NCBI GenBank assembly: GCA_023450615.1
Contig: JAEXGT010000052.1
Coordinates: 16,895 to 80,894 of the forward strand
Origin: Pseudomonadota bacterium
Lineage (GTDB): Bacteria; Pseudomonadota; Alphaproteobacteria; Rhizobiales; Beijerinckiaceae
Direction: 5' to 3'
DNA: 64,000 nt
Shown: positions 10,301-17,263 of the stretch, piece after piece
How positions within the stretch are numbered: position 1 is the first letter of the stretch
Layout: the number at the start of each line of letters is the position of its first letter
Position numbers and translations under genes: made by a program
The notes under the pieces: generated by a model
Database searches by the model: none
What the model was told of the DNA's origin: nothing
The model's input: only the letters and a program-made list of their open reading frames with translations

Positions 10301-10469
10301 TCCGCCGCGCGGCCCCCGGCCCGACGATCGCCGTGGCCCGCGTCCCGACAAGCGCGCCGACAACCGCCGCGAGGGCGGTTCGGAGCGCAGGGAAAAGCAG
10401 CCTGACCCGAACTCGCCCTTCGCCAAGCTGATGGCCCTCAAGGCCCAGCTCGAAGACGGCAAGAAGTAA
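7389..10469 (+). CDS. Suv3-like DExH RNA helicase with long disordered C-terminal tail
   Basis: Likely ATP-dependent RNA helicase of the Suv3/mitochondrial degradosome type, which occurs in alphaproteobacteria. From the ATG at 7389, Walker A (GPTNTGKTH) is at residues 20-28 and the DEIQ motif II (Suv3 variant of DEAD) at 102-105. Motif III GSMTM follows near 137, then the helicase C-terminal domain (ATDAIGMGLNLDVDHV; QIAGRAGR). A middle region of unclear fold follows. From about residue 830 the tail is Ala/Glu/Pro-rich and then Arg/Gly/Pro-rich, ending in SPFAKLMALKAQLEDG. A TTG at 7326 could extend the frame, but neither start has a clear ribosome binding site. 7389 fits the family best. Confidence 0.85.
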   Translation: MVRRSLPPQVRARGVTAVLGPTNTGKTHLAIERMLGHDSGMIGLPLRLLAREVYQRVVEKAGHHNVALITGEEKIKPDRPRYWISTVEAMPRDIDASFVAIDEIQLASDLDRGHVFTDRLLNQRGRQETLLIGSMTMRPLIEALIPGVHVVTRPRLSQLTFAGEKKVSRLPRRSAIVAFSAEEVYGIAELIRRQSGGAAVVLGALSPRTRNAQVELYQNGDVDYLIATDAIGMGLNLDVDHVAFASDKKFDGFRFRKLYNPELAQIAGRAGRYMRDGTFGSTGRCPPFDAETVEALENHAFDPVRILQWRNPDLDFSSIGRLRDSLGAQPREHGLVRAPMGEDLASLEILAREDDIQAFARTKYAVERLWQICQVPDYRKVSPQTHADLVGQLYRFLMKDGAVPADWFARHLSASDRTDGDIDTLSNRIAQVRTWSFVANRPDWLKDPEHWQGVARQVEDKLSDALHERLAQRFIDRRTSVLMRRLRENTMLEAEITTTGDVTVEGQHIGHLHGFHFVPDPQADTTEAKTLRNAASKALAGEIEARADRFAETPDTTLVLSNDGTIRWQGDPVAKLEPGDKLFEPRVRILSDEHLTGPARDKVENRLRAWLKAYVVRLLGPAMELETNAELAGLARGIAFQVGEAIGVLERAKVLNEVRSLDQDARAALRKAGVRFGAYHLYLPALLKPAPRVLATQLWALQNGGLDQKGIDEIAHLAQSGRTSIPVDAEIAAGLYRAAGFRVCGGRAVRVDILERLADLIRPAISYRPGVTPGEPPAGAADGEGFVPTVAMTSLVGCAGEDFATILKSLGYVMERRPGPAITVPLIPAASTEPAVAAEAPAEAPAETQAPAEETGAVAVEAPEASVSAEAVAQSASEAVASPEGQALAPAEGTAEAAPEAPAEPEMIEIWRQHRRHHEGGHSRQGREARGGRQERGERPERGDRRPRHGEGQGERPRREAQGEGGRPQNRPPRGPRPDDRRGPRPDKRADNRREGGSERREKQPDPNSPFAKLMALKAQLEDGKK

Positions 10470-10479
10470 GGAAGCGTGA

Positions 10480-10782
10480 ATGCGTGAGGACCGGCAGCGG
10501 CTCGATAAGTGGCTGTGGTTCGCACGTTTCGCCAAATCCCGGACCCTGGCCGCCAAGCTCGTCACGAGCGGGTTCGTCAGGGTCAACGGGCAGCGCGCCG
10601 ACAGCGCCGCCAAGGCGGTTGCCGTGGGTGACGTGATCACTCTCGCTCTCGCCCGCACGACCCTGGTGGTGCGGGTGGAAGGCCTCGGGCAGCGCCGGGG
10701 GCCTGCGCCGGAAGCAAGGCAGCTCTACGCCGACCTCAACGAAGGCGAAGGAGCGCTTGTCAGCGAAGACGACAAGAGCTAG
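10480..10782 (+). CDS. S4-domain RNA-binding protein (Hsp15-like)
   Basis: 100 residues beginning MREDRQRLDKWLWFARFAKS, the classic start of the Hsp15/YrfH group. Hsp15 binds stalled 50S subunits still carrying tRNA. The S4 fold covers about residues 7-60 (RLDKWLW...SGFVRVNGQRADSAAKAVAVGDVITL). A short charged C-terminal tail follows. It starts 10 bases after the helicase stop with AAGGAAGCG ahead of the ATG, so the two RNA-binding proteins are almost surely one operon. Confidence 0.88.
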   Translation: MREDRQRLDKWLWFARFAKSRTLAAKLVTSGFVRVNGQRADSAAKAVAVGDVITLALARTTLVVRVEGLGQRRGPAPEARQLYADLNEGEGALVSEDDKS

Positions 10783-10835
10783 AGCGGCGGAAGATTTAGA
10801 CTTTTTCTTTTGGAAAGACCCTCGAAGGACCGTCC

Positions 10836-11174
10836 ATGACCTACGTCGTCACTGAAAATTGCATCAAATGCAAATACATGGACTGCGTTGAGGTGTGTCC
10901 GGTGGACTGTTTCTACGAGGGCGAGAACATGCTCGTCATCCATCCGGACGAATGCATCGATTGCGGCGTCTGCGAGCCGGAATGCCCCGCCGAGGCCATC
11001 AAGCCCGATGCGGAGCCAGGCCTGGAGCAATGGTTGAAGCTCAATGCCGACATGGCCAAGAGCTGGCCCAACCTCACCCAGAAAAAGGACCCGCCGGCGG
11101 ACGCCAAGGAATTCGACGGCGTTGCGGGCAAGTTCGAGCAGTATTTTTCGCCCAATCCGGGCGAAGGCGACTAA
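10836..11174 (+). CDS. fdxA: Ferredoxin FdxA (7Fe-8Fe type)
   Basis: Small cytoplasmic electron carrier of 112 residues. The cysteine ligands are visible: Cys9, 12, 17 and 21 followed by Pro22, then Cys40, 43, 46 and 50 followed by Pro51. The pattern C-x2-C-x4-C-x3-CP in the first motif is that of Azotobacter FdI-like ferredoxins, which carry one 3Fe-4S and one 4Fe-4S cluster. The C-terminal extension after residue 60 (LKLNADMAKSWPNLTQKK) is standard for FdxA. fdxA is common upstream of carD in Rhizobiales. Here a 371-base gap separates them. Confidence 0.93.
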   Translation: MTYVVTENCIKCKYMDCVEVCPVDCFYEGENMLVIHPDECIDCGVCEPECPAEAIKPDAEPGLEQWLKLNADMAKSWPNLTQKKDPPADAKEFDGVAGKFEQYFSPNPGEGD

Positions 11175-11545
11175 GCTTGAGGGCTTTCGAAGCTCGGCCA
11201 TAAACCGTGCTTCTTTACGCTATGCTTTGAAATATTTTTGCTTTTTCGGCCAGACTGTGATAGGGTCTGCAAATGCCGTCGCTTGCGCTCAAGCCGTGCA
11301 CCGTCCCCGCAGGTCGTCGGTTCACACTCTGAAGCAATGATGCACGAAACCTGGCCGAAGGGAGCGAGTTCTGCCTTTGTGTCCAGGCAGAGCGCTTTTG
11401 AGCTGCTGGCTTACATCAGGGAGTCGCACGGAATAGTCAAGTTCCGGATGCACTCATCTCATTCCTGTTCCCCTGGGTCCCTGCTCAGTGGAACCATCGC
11501 TCCTAAGCCGTAGGGCAAGGGACCATGCAAGGAGGCCTCTCTCGC
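11175..11545. other. Gene-free interval between fdxA and carD
   Basis: 371 bases. The proximal part (11215-11250) is AT-rich around TTTGAAATATTTTTGC and may hold the carD promoter. No convincing hairpin terminator for fdxA, RNA gene or coding frame was found. A ribosome binding site for carD (AAGGAGG) lies at 11529-11535. Confidence 0.4.
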
Positions 11546-12127
11546 ATGACAACCGCCAAGAAGTCCACCCAGCGCCTGGGTTTCAAATCCGGCGAAGCCA
11601 TCGTTTATCCCGCTCACGGCGTCGGCCGCATCACGGCCATCGAGGAGCAGGAGATCGCCGGCTTCAAGCTGGAGCTGTACGTGGTCTCCTTCGACAAGGA
11701 TAAGATGGTCCTTCGGGTCCCGACCGCGAAAGCTGCCAGCGTCGGCATGCGCAAGCTCGCCGAACCGGCCATGGTTCAAAAGGCTCTGGACGTTCTGACG
11801 GGTCGTGCCCGGGTGAAGCGCACCATGTGGTCGCGCCGCGCCCAGGAATACGAGGCGAAGATCAATTCCGGCGACCTGATCTCCGTGACGGAGGTCGTCC
11901 GCGACCTGTACCGCTCCGAGGCTCAGCCCGAGCAGTCCTACAGCGAGCGCCAGCTCTATGAATCCGCCCTCGACCGCGTCGTGCGCGAGATCGCGGCCGT
12001 AAACAAGATTACGGACACGGAAGCCCTCAAGCTCATCGAGCAGAGCCTAGCCAAGTCTCCCCGCCGCGCCAAGGGCGCCGAAGGCGACGATGCCGATGGC
12101 GAGGACGTGCAGGAAGAAGCGGCGTAA
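11546..12127 (+). CDS. carD: CarD family transcriptional regulator
   Basis: RNA-polymerase-binding regulator of 193 residues, related to CarD/CdnL, which stabilise open promoter complexes. The N-terminal RNAP-interacting Tudor-like domain begins RLGFKSGEAIVYPAHGVGRI. The helical C-terminal DNA-binding domain includes LSVTEVVRDLYR-like and YESALDRVVREIAAV segments. The tail is acidic. The frame is also open from an ATG at 11525, but the strong AAGGAGG at 11529-11535 sits about 10 bases before the ATG at 11546 and would be inside the longer form. The shorter start is therefore preferred. Confidence 0.92.
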   Translation: MTTAKKSTQRLGFKSGEAIVYPAHGVGRITAIEEQEIAGFKLELYVVSFDKDKMVLRVPTAKAASVGMRKLAEPAMVQKALDVLTGRARVKRTMWSRRAQEYEAKINSGDLISVTEVVRDLYRSEAQPEQSYSERQLYESALDRVVREIAAVNKITDTEALKLIEQSLAKSPRRAKGAEGDDADGEDVQEEAA

Positions 12128-12155
12128 TCATCACGCCTTCCTCAGCAAACCCTTT

Positions 12156-12184
12156 AAAAGCCTGGCCTTGCGCCAGGCTTTTTT
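12156..12184 (+). terminator. Rho-independent terminator after carD
   Basis: Stem AAAAGCCTGG (12156-12165) pairs with CCAGGCTTTT (12173-12182), with a short loop and a run of six T at 12179-12184. It lies 28 bases after the carD stop. Confidence 0.92.
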
Positions 12185-12248
12185 GTTGGTGCTCGCACCT
12201 TGCCATAAGAGTTTTGGAATCTATTTTGCAAAACTTAGCTATTCGGCG

Positions 12249-12273
12249 TGAACTTTTTCCCGCCTGGGCCGTT
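12249..12273 (+). promoter_or_regulatory. Candidate ECF (RpoE/EcfG-type) promoter of rpoH2
   Basis: TGAAC at 12249-12253 and CGTT at 12270-12273 are separated by 16 bases. This matches the GGAAC-N16/17-CGTT consensus of alphaproteobacterial ECF stress sigma factors except for the first base. Transcription would begin about 12280, leaving a short leader that contains the AAGGGAGG ribosome binding site before the ATG at 12298. RpoH2 genes in several relatives are known to be driven by RpoE or EcfG. Confidence 0.5.
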
Positions 12274-12297
12274 GTGTCTCTGCCAAGGGAGGACACA

Positions 12298-13170
12298 ATG
12301 GGAGAAATCTCAGGCGTTCGTCGTCGTTTTGTTCGCGCCGCCATGAATGCGCCTTTCCTCGAAAGGGAAGAGGAGCATCAGCTTGCAGTGCGCTGGAAGG
12401 ATCATGGCGACGAGACTGCTCTTCACCAGTTGACCGCTGCACATATGCGCCTCGTGATCGCGCTTGCAGCCCGCTTCCGTCACTATGGCCTGCCGATGGC
12501 GGATCTCGTTCAAGAAGGTCATGTAGGTCTTCTCGAAGCCGCCGCCCGGTTCGAGCCGGAGCGGGAAGTCCGTTTCTCGACCTATGCGACATGGTGGATC
12601 CGCGCTTCCGTGCAGGATTACATCCTTCGCAATTGGTCAATTGTCCGTGGCGGTACAAGTTCCGCTCAGAAAGCCCTTTTCTTCAATCTCCGCCGTCTGC
12701 GCGCACGCCTGACACGCGGCGGCGAGGAGCGTATTTCCTCCGACGTGCACGCGAAGATCGCCGAGGCGATCGGCGTGTCCAAGGCGGATGTCGCCCTCAT
12801 GGATGCGCGCCTGTCGGCTCCCGACACTTCGCTCAACGCACCGGTGCTCGATGCGGACCCGTCGAACTCGGCGGAGCGTGTGGAATTCCTCGTCGATACA
12901 AGTCCGTTGCCGGATGAGAGCGTCAGTGACGTGATCGACACCGAGCGCCGCGTGCGCTGGCTCAGGCAGGCCCTCGAAGTGCTCAACGAGCGCGAGTTGC
13001 GCATCCTGCAAGCCCGCCGCCTCGACGACGAGCAGGTCACCCTTGAATTCCTCGGCGACCGTCTTGGGATTTCAAAGGAGCGCGTGCGGCAGATCGAGAA
13101 CCGTGCCCTTGAGAAGCTCAAGCGGGCACTTGTCGATAAGTATCCCCAAGCATCAGGTGCTTTCGTCTAA
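12298..13170 (+). CDS. rpoH2: RNA polymerase sigma factor RpoH2 (sigma-32 family)
   Basis: Alternative sigma factor of 290 residues. The region 2 core is DLVQEGHVGLLEAAARF with FSTYATWWIRASVQDYILRN. The RpoH box follows (QKALFFNLRR), which distinguishes heat-shock sigma factors from RpoD. Region 4 ends LGISKERVRQIENRALEKLK. The frame opens at 12214, but the ATG at 12298 has a strong AAGGGAGG upstream. The sequence fits the RpoH2 branch, which in alphaproteobacteria answers oxidative and photo-oxidative stress, better than canonical RpoH1; that choice is inference. A carotenoid operon lies elsewhere in the window, but no regulatory link is shown. Confidence 0.9.
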   Translation: MGEISGVRRRFVRAAMNAPFLEREEEHQLAVRWKDHGDETALHQLTAAHMRLVIALAARFRHYGLPMADLVQEGHVGLLEAAARFEPEREVRFSTYATWWIRASVQDYILRNWSIVRGGTSSAQKALFFNLRRLRARLTRGGEERISSDVHAKIAEAIGVSKADVALMDARLSAPDTSLNAPVLDADPSNSAERVEFLVDTSPLPDESVSDVIDTERRVRWLRQALEVLNERELRILQARRLDDEQVTLEFLGDRLGISKERVRQIENRALEKLKRALVDKYPQASGAFV

Positions 13171-13193
13171 GGATTTCGAGACCCTTAGAAGCA

Positions 13194-13231
13194 AACAGGC
13201 GAGCCGGCTTCCGGCTCGCCTGTTCTGTTTT
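13194..13231 (+). terminator. Rho-independent terminator after rpoH2
   Basis: A perfect 14-bp stem: AACAGGCGAGCCGG at 13194-13207 and CCGGCTCGCCTGTT at 13211-13224, with a 3-base loop, followed by CTGTTTT. It lies 23 bases after the rpoH2 stop. Confidence 0.93.
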
Positions 13232-13374
13232 GGGCGTATGGGTTCGAGGATCCGTGCCTTTGATGCGGTATGGATTTCAAGCAGGAAGGGCCAAGGCAAG
13301 CCGCAGCAAAGCTGTTGGTTACACTAAAGCAGGCGCAACACCCGATCTCTGCCGTCTCCAGCGAGAGGGATGCG

Positions 13375-14796
13375 TCACTCAACAACGATCTTGTAGCGCT
13401 GGCCCGGCTTCAACGGCCCGTTTCGATCAAGGCCGTTGAGGAGTAGGAAGCGGTCGAGGGCGCGGTCGATGGGCATGCGGGAGGCAAGCGATTGCGCCGT
13501 GTCGCCGCGCTGAGCGGTCACGATCTGCAGCTTGAGCGGCCGGATGCGGCGGGCTTCCTCGGGCTGAACCTGACGCACGCTGTTGAGGGTGCGCTGGAAC
13601 ATGTTCTCCAGATCTGAGCCGCCGCTGCGGGCTGCCATGATCAGTCGGTAGGTCGTGTTGCCGATGCGGATAGCCGAGAGGCGGAAGGTCCATTCCTTGC
13701 CGTTCGACAGGGCCGTCACGACCGGCAGGTCGTTGATGGTCGTCGTCACCAGGCTGCCCGGCTCGATGGTGTCGGTCCAGGTGGAGCGCAGCACCTCTTC
13801 CAGGCTCTGGCCCGCAGGGGTATCGGCGGCATCAAAGAGCAGGCGGCGCTCGCCGTCGGCGGAAGAGCCGAGAACAGCCTGTGAAGTGTTCTCGAGGGTG
13901 AAGCCTTCCGGCGCCTCGAAGGCGACGCCGAGGCGGGCATGGGTGAAGCGGCGGCCCTTCACGACGCCGTCGCTCGGATCATCCCCATAAGCCAGCCCGT
14001 CGAGGGCCGTCAGGTAGTCGGTCTTGCCGGTTTCACCCATGCCGGGAGAACCGGCGCGCCGGGCTGCCTGCAATGCCTTCGCGATGCGCTCGGCGGTGCT
14101 GGGATGGGAATCGACCCGGCCCTGGCCGCTATTGCTGGAGCTGCTGGCGGAGCGGCCCAGAGCCGTCAGGAAGCGGGGCGCGCCATAGGGGTCGAAGCCG
14201 GCGCGGGCGAGAACGGTGATTCCGGTCTGGTCCGCCTCAAGTTCCTGCGAGCGCGAGAAACTCGCCAGCTTCGAGCGTGCCTGGTCCTGCACCACGGCTG
14301 CTTCCTGCGCGTTGTTCAGAACATTTTCCGCCACGCGCTCGATCAGTTCCGAGCGGGCCTGCAATTCATTGCGCTGGGAGGCGTGGCGCAGGGTGACGTG
14401 GGCGATTTCGTGCGAGAGCACGGCTGCCACTTCGGAGGTGTCGTTTGCCAGCGCAAGCAGACCGCGCGTGACATAGAGGCGTCCGTTCGGCAGGGCGAAG
14501 GCGTTCACAACGGGCGAGTTGAGGATCGTGACCTGATAGGACTCGTCCGGCCGATCGGTCGCCATGACGAGCCGGTTTACCGCGTCGCTGAGAAGGCGCT
14601 GCATCTGAGGCGCGCGGCCCTCGCCGCCGAAGGCAGCCACGAGGCGGATATGATCACGGTCGCGATCCGGTCCGATGACGCGGGGCGCATTGGCCGGCAG
14701 CGACGCATTGCCGAAGCCTGAGCACGCCGAAACCAAGCCTGCGATCATCAGGCCTGCGGCGATCCGGATCGTACCTGTGTGACGTCTATCGCGCAT
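13375..14796 (-). CDS. M48 family zinc metalloprotease lipoprotein with LysM-like C-terminus
   Basis: 473 residues. The N-terminus has a lipoprotein signal (IAAGLMIAGLVSAC, lipobox Cys near 25), so it is probably anchored in the periplasmic or outer-membrane face. The zinc site HEIAH is encoded near 14390-14405 in AAVLSHEIAHVTLRHASQRN, with the third-ligand region SRSQELEADQTG downstream. This is the arrangement of the BepA/LoiP-like M48 peptidases that survey outer-membrane proteins. The last 50 residues (VTAQRGDTAQSLASRM...LNGLDRNGPLKPGQRYKIV) resemble a LysM peptidoglycan-binding motif. The gene is convergent with rpoH2. Confidence 0.88.
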   Translation of the reverse strand: MRDRRHTGTIRIAAGLMIAGLVSACSGFGNASLPANAPRVIGPDRDRDHIRLVAAFGGEGRAPQMQRLLSDAVNRLVMATDRPDESYQVTILNSPVVNAFALPNGRLYVTRGLLALANDTSEVAAVLSHEIAHVTLRHASQRNELQARSELIERVAENVLNNAQEAAVVQDQARSKLASFSRSQELEADQTGITVLARAGFDPYGAPRFLTALGRSASSSSNSGQGRVDSHPSTAERIAKALQAARRAGSPGMGETGKTDYLTALDGLAYGDDPSDGVVKGRRFTHARLGVAFEAPEGFTLENTSQAVLGSSADGERRLLFDAADTPAGQSLEEVLRSTWTDTIEPGSLVTTTINDLPVVTALSNGKEWTFRLSAIRIGNTTYRLIMAARSGGSDLENMFQRTLNSVRQVQPEEARRIRPLKLQIVTAQRGDTAQSLASRMPIDRALDRFLLLNGLDRNGPLKPGQRYKIVVE

Positions 14797-14802
14797 GCTC
14801 GC

Positions 14803-15630
14803 TCAACGGGCCAAGCGTTTGTCTTCACTTCGGTTGCCATGAAGGGGTCTGCCTTCAAGGCGTTCGATCATCTCCGGTAGATCAACGGTAAGAGCCGTGC
14901 CCTGCCAAGACTGCAAAATGCCTCGGGCTCGAAGAGTGCTGCCTGTCAGAGAATGGGCCGAAATACCGCGCTCGGTCATCCGCATCCAGGTTCTCTTAGG
15001 AATGATGATCGTGAAGTCGTCTGCCCAGTGCCCCCCGAAATTCAAATAGGTTTTCTGCTTACGTTCGCCGACGCTGCGAACCCGCCCTTCGACGATCACG
15101 AAACTGCCGACGCGTTCTTTCAAACGATCAGCCTGACCGACAGGAATGGGGTTATAGCGGCCATCGGCCCAAAGACCAAGGTGTCGTTCTCTGGCAGTTT
15201 CTTCCAGGGCAAGCAATTCCGGCTGACACAGAACGGAATCGGCGCCGGGGTCGACAAGTGCCAAGCCCGCTTCCACGAGTCCGTGGCTCAAATCCAGGTT
15301 GTGCGAACCTTGAAACATTTTCGCACGTACGGATATCCGGCCCCAGCGGTCGCGGCTCCCCTGAACGGTTACGAGAAGCGGCTGACCGATCCTGGTCCTG
15401 AGCCAATCCAGAGCCGGTTGCCTGTGAGCGTCGGGAATCCGGATGCCCGCGAGCCTCGCCAGCCGCTCCGAACTCAAGATGAGTTCGCCATTGGCGGAAA
15501 CGGCCTCGAGCCGGTCCTGACGTTCCTCGCCCGCGCATTGGGCAGAGGCGGCTCGGGTCGGCGCGCGCTCCTGCGCTGCCGCTCCCATGGCGAATGCAGC
15601 CCAAATGCCCAGTGCAATCCCGATCCGCAT
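14803..15630 (-). CDS. Thermonuclease (SNase-like) domain protein, secreted
   Basis: From the ATG at 15630 it has 275 residues and a signal peptide (MRIGIALGIWAAFAMGAAAQ); nine more residues are possible from 15657. The middle resembles a staphylococcal-nuclease fold: ILSSERLARLAGIRIPDAH, a DRWGRISVRAKMF segment like the catalytic DRYGR region, then LVEAGLALV and ALEETARERHLGLW. The usual GIDAPE is here GIRIPD: the metal-binding Asp is replaced by Arg and the catalytic Glu position by Asp. Activity is therefore uncertain. A second domain after residue 170 (GSFVIVEGRVRSVGERKQKTYLNFG) looks like an OB-type fold. It lies 6 bases upstream of the M48 gene and is likely cotranscribed with it. Confidence 0.75.
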   Translation of the reverse strand: MRIGIALGIWAAFAMGAAAQERAPTRAASAQCAGEERQDRLEAVSANGELILSSERLARLAGIRIPDAHRQPALDWLRTRIGQPLLVTVQGSRDRWGRISVRAKMFQGSHNLDLSHGLVEAGLALVDPGADSVLCQPELLALEETARERHLGLWADGRYNPIPVGQADRLKERVGSFVIVEGRVRSVGERKQKTYLNFGGHWADDFTIIIPKRTWMRMTERGISAHSLTGSTLRARGILQSWQGTALTVDLPEMIERLEGRPLHGNRSEDKRLAR

Positions 15631-15781
15631 ACCCGATCCCGTTGAGATAAGGATCATAGGCGGTTCGGCGAAAGCGGCTAGGCTTGGTCGAGCAGCTCTC
15701 GTGCTTTTCCTGTGTGGGGGGCTTCTGCGGCCTGTCGCCGGGTTGCGATGGCCGTCATCCTCGGCTGGAGGCTTTTGGGGC

Positions 15782-15994
15782 TTACCAGCGGATCACCACG
15801 ACCGTCTGTCTGCCGTTGCCGAGCTCCACCGCCTCCAGACTTTCCGGGCGATTGTTCTGCGGCTTGGCGTTCTTGATGATTTCGAGCTCCTCCACATGGG
15901 CGGCGAAAGCCTCGTCCACCTCTGCGACGCAGATCAGGGTGTCAGGCGGTAGTTTCTCGACCTTTTTAAGAAAGTCACGCAGGGTTTGAGCCAT
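15782..15994 (-). CDS. Small conserved-looking protein of unknown function
   Basis: 70 residues from the ATG at 15994 (MAQTLRDFLKKVEKLPPDTL), ending in RQTVVVIRW. The longer upstream frame is poor in protein character and overlaps the flanking region before the tRNA gene, so the short form is preferred. It is acidic in the middle (VAEVDEAFAAHVEELEIIKN) and likely a compact alpha/beta protein. No family was recognised. Translation strength is unclear. Confidence 0.55.
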   Translation of the reverse strand: MAQTLRDFLKKVEKLPPDTLICVAEVDEAFAAHVEELEIIKNAKPQNNRPESLEAVELGNGRQTVVVIRW

Positions 15995-16107
15995 GGAATG
16001 TCTCCGGTTGCCCAACACCAAACCGGATGAAGCGCAGCAGGTTCCTTCTGCCGCCGGAGCATGTCCCTGTTGCCATGGGCGGCGGAGCGCTTTAGGAGAG
16101 AAGAGAC

Positions 16108-16404
16108 GTCCGCGTAGCTCAGCAGGACAGAGCAAAGGTTTCCTGTTTTCAAAATCGGGGGTTGCAGTCGGAAACGCTGTAATCGATCTGCTCAAAGTCG
16201 GGGAACGCTTCGCCGCACTCGCGGCATGCCAATCCCGAGCCAAGCCCCTAACGGGGAAGGTGTAGAGACTGGACGGGCAGCACCTAAGGGCGAAAGCCTA
16301 GGGTGAAGGGACAGTCCAGGCCACGAACGTCCTCAAGGACGGCGGTGAAAGCCGAAGTGGTATGAAACCTGAGGTCGGGGGTTCGAGTCCCTCCGCGGAC
16401 GCCA
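16108..16404 (+). tRNA. tRNA-Arg(CCU) interrupted by a group I intron
   Basis: Exon 1 is 16108-16144: acceptor GTCCGCG, D stem GCTC/GAGC and anticodon CCT at 16142-16144. Exon 2 is 16365-16404, completing the anticodon loop, variable loop, T arm (GGGGG-TTCGAGT-CCCTC), acceptor CGCGGAC, G73 and an encoded CCA. Joining them gives a 77-base tRNA with all standard arms. The only blemish is an A-G mismatch at the top of the anticodon stem. The anticodon CCU reads AGG arginine codons. The intron sits directly after U36, the insertion point known for the Agrobacterium tRNA-Arg(CCU) intron. Confidence 0.93.
16145..16364 (+). other. Group I self-splicing intron (IC3-like) in tRNA-Arg(CCU)
   Basis: 220 bases with no coding frame. 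The 5' splice site is U36 of the tRNA. The guide GGGGG at 16157-16161 can pair with the exon end TTCCT to form P1 with the required U-G wobble. The conserved core is visible: GGTGTAGAGACT at 16259-16270 and ACAGTCC at 16311-16317 supply P7 (GACT/AGTC). Between them CACC...GGTG encloses a P8 hairpin with a GAAA loop, and a P9 region (CCAC...GTGG) follows. The last intron base is G (16364), the omega-G. The core closely resembles the Azoarcus tRNA-Ile intron as remembered from the literature. Confidence 0.9.
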
Positions 16405-16434
16405 TTTCTTCCTTCCGGGCATGGCCTTGCCTGG

Positions 16435-17238
16435 CTAGTCCAAATAGCCGAAGCCGCCTTCGGCCTGGCCGCGCCGCCAATGATTGAGAATGTGCATCTG
16501 GTCCCGGCCGAGCCCGCGCTGCGCCCGCATGTGGGACCGGATCGAACGCGCCGTCGCGCATTCCGCGCCCGCCCAGACGAAGACGCGGCTATGAGCCGGC
16601 CATGAAGCGGCCTTCACCGCCTCCTGGAGGGCCGAGGTCTCTCCCTTGCCGAGAAGCCATCGGATGTCGACGCCCGCCGGCTTGTTGAATGCCTGCTTCT
16701 CGGATTCGTCGGGGATCTCGATATAGGCTTCACCGCGCGCCGTGGCAGGCAGGTTCTCCAGGATGAAGGCGATGGCGGGCAGGGCCGTCTGATCGCCCGC
16801 GAAGAGATACCAATCGATGTTCTGCGTCGTTGTGCAGCCCGGTCCCCACAGGCCTACCGGATCGCCCGCTTTCGCGCGCGCGGCCCAGGCCGAGGCGATT
16901 CCGCGATCTCCGTGCATGACGAAATCCACATGCAGTTCGCGAGCCTGCCTGTCGAAATGACGAACGCTGTAGGTGCGCATGATCGGACGCCTGTCGAGGG
17001 CGGGCCAGATCAGGCGGCCTTCGCCGTTCAAGGTCGGCCATTCAGGCTCGACATCCTTCGGCGGGATCAGGAGCTTGATGTAGGGGCCGAGCGCATTCCT
17101 CGGCACGTCGAAGGTTTCGAGGCCCCGGCCGCCGAGAACGATCCGGCGCATGTGAGGCGTCAGATCGAAGGTGCGCACCACATGCAGGACGCAGAGCTGC
17201 AGCTTGGGTTCCGCCTGCGGGGCCGCGTTCAGAGACAT
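16435..17238 (-). CDS. Siderophore-interacting protein (FAD-dependent ferric reductase)
   Basis: Cytoplasmic flavoenzyme of 267 residues that reduces ferric-siderophore complexes to release iron. The FAD-binding barrel includes RPIMRTYSVRHF (the R-x-Y-S/T flavin motif) with a DFVMHGDRGIASAWA stretch. The C-terminal SIP domain includes LFAGDQTALPAIAFILENLPA and FVWAGAECATARSIRSHMR, near-diagnostic of the ViuB/FhuF-unrelated SIP family. The frame also opens at a GTG at 17274 inside the permease gene. The ATG at 17238 with GCGAGGATC upstream is preferred. It is the last gene of the siderophore uptake run and probably the reductive release step. Confidence 0.92.
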   Translation of the reverse strand: MSLNAAPQAEPKLQLCVLHVVRTFDLTPHMRRIVLGGRGLETFDVPRNALGPYIKLLIPPKDVEPEWPTLNGEGRLIWPALDRRPIMRTYSVRHFDRQARELHVDFVMHGDRGIASAWAARAKAGDPVGLWGPGCTTTQNIDWYLFAGDQTALPAIAFILENLPATARGEAYIEIPDESEKQAFNKPAGVDIRWLLGKGETSALQEAVKAASWPAHSRVFVWAGAECATARSIRSHMRAQRGLGRDQMHILNHWRRGQAEGGFGYLD

Positions 17239-17263
17239 GGGGAAGATCCTCGCGAACAGGTGC

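Noticed and set aside
8772..10658. 628-codon minus-strand frame antisense to the helicase
   Set aside because: Shadow frame produced by high third-position GC; composition is repetitive and no family signature is seen.
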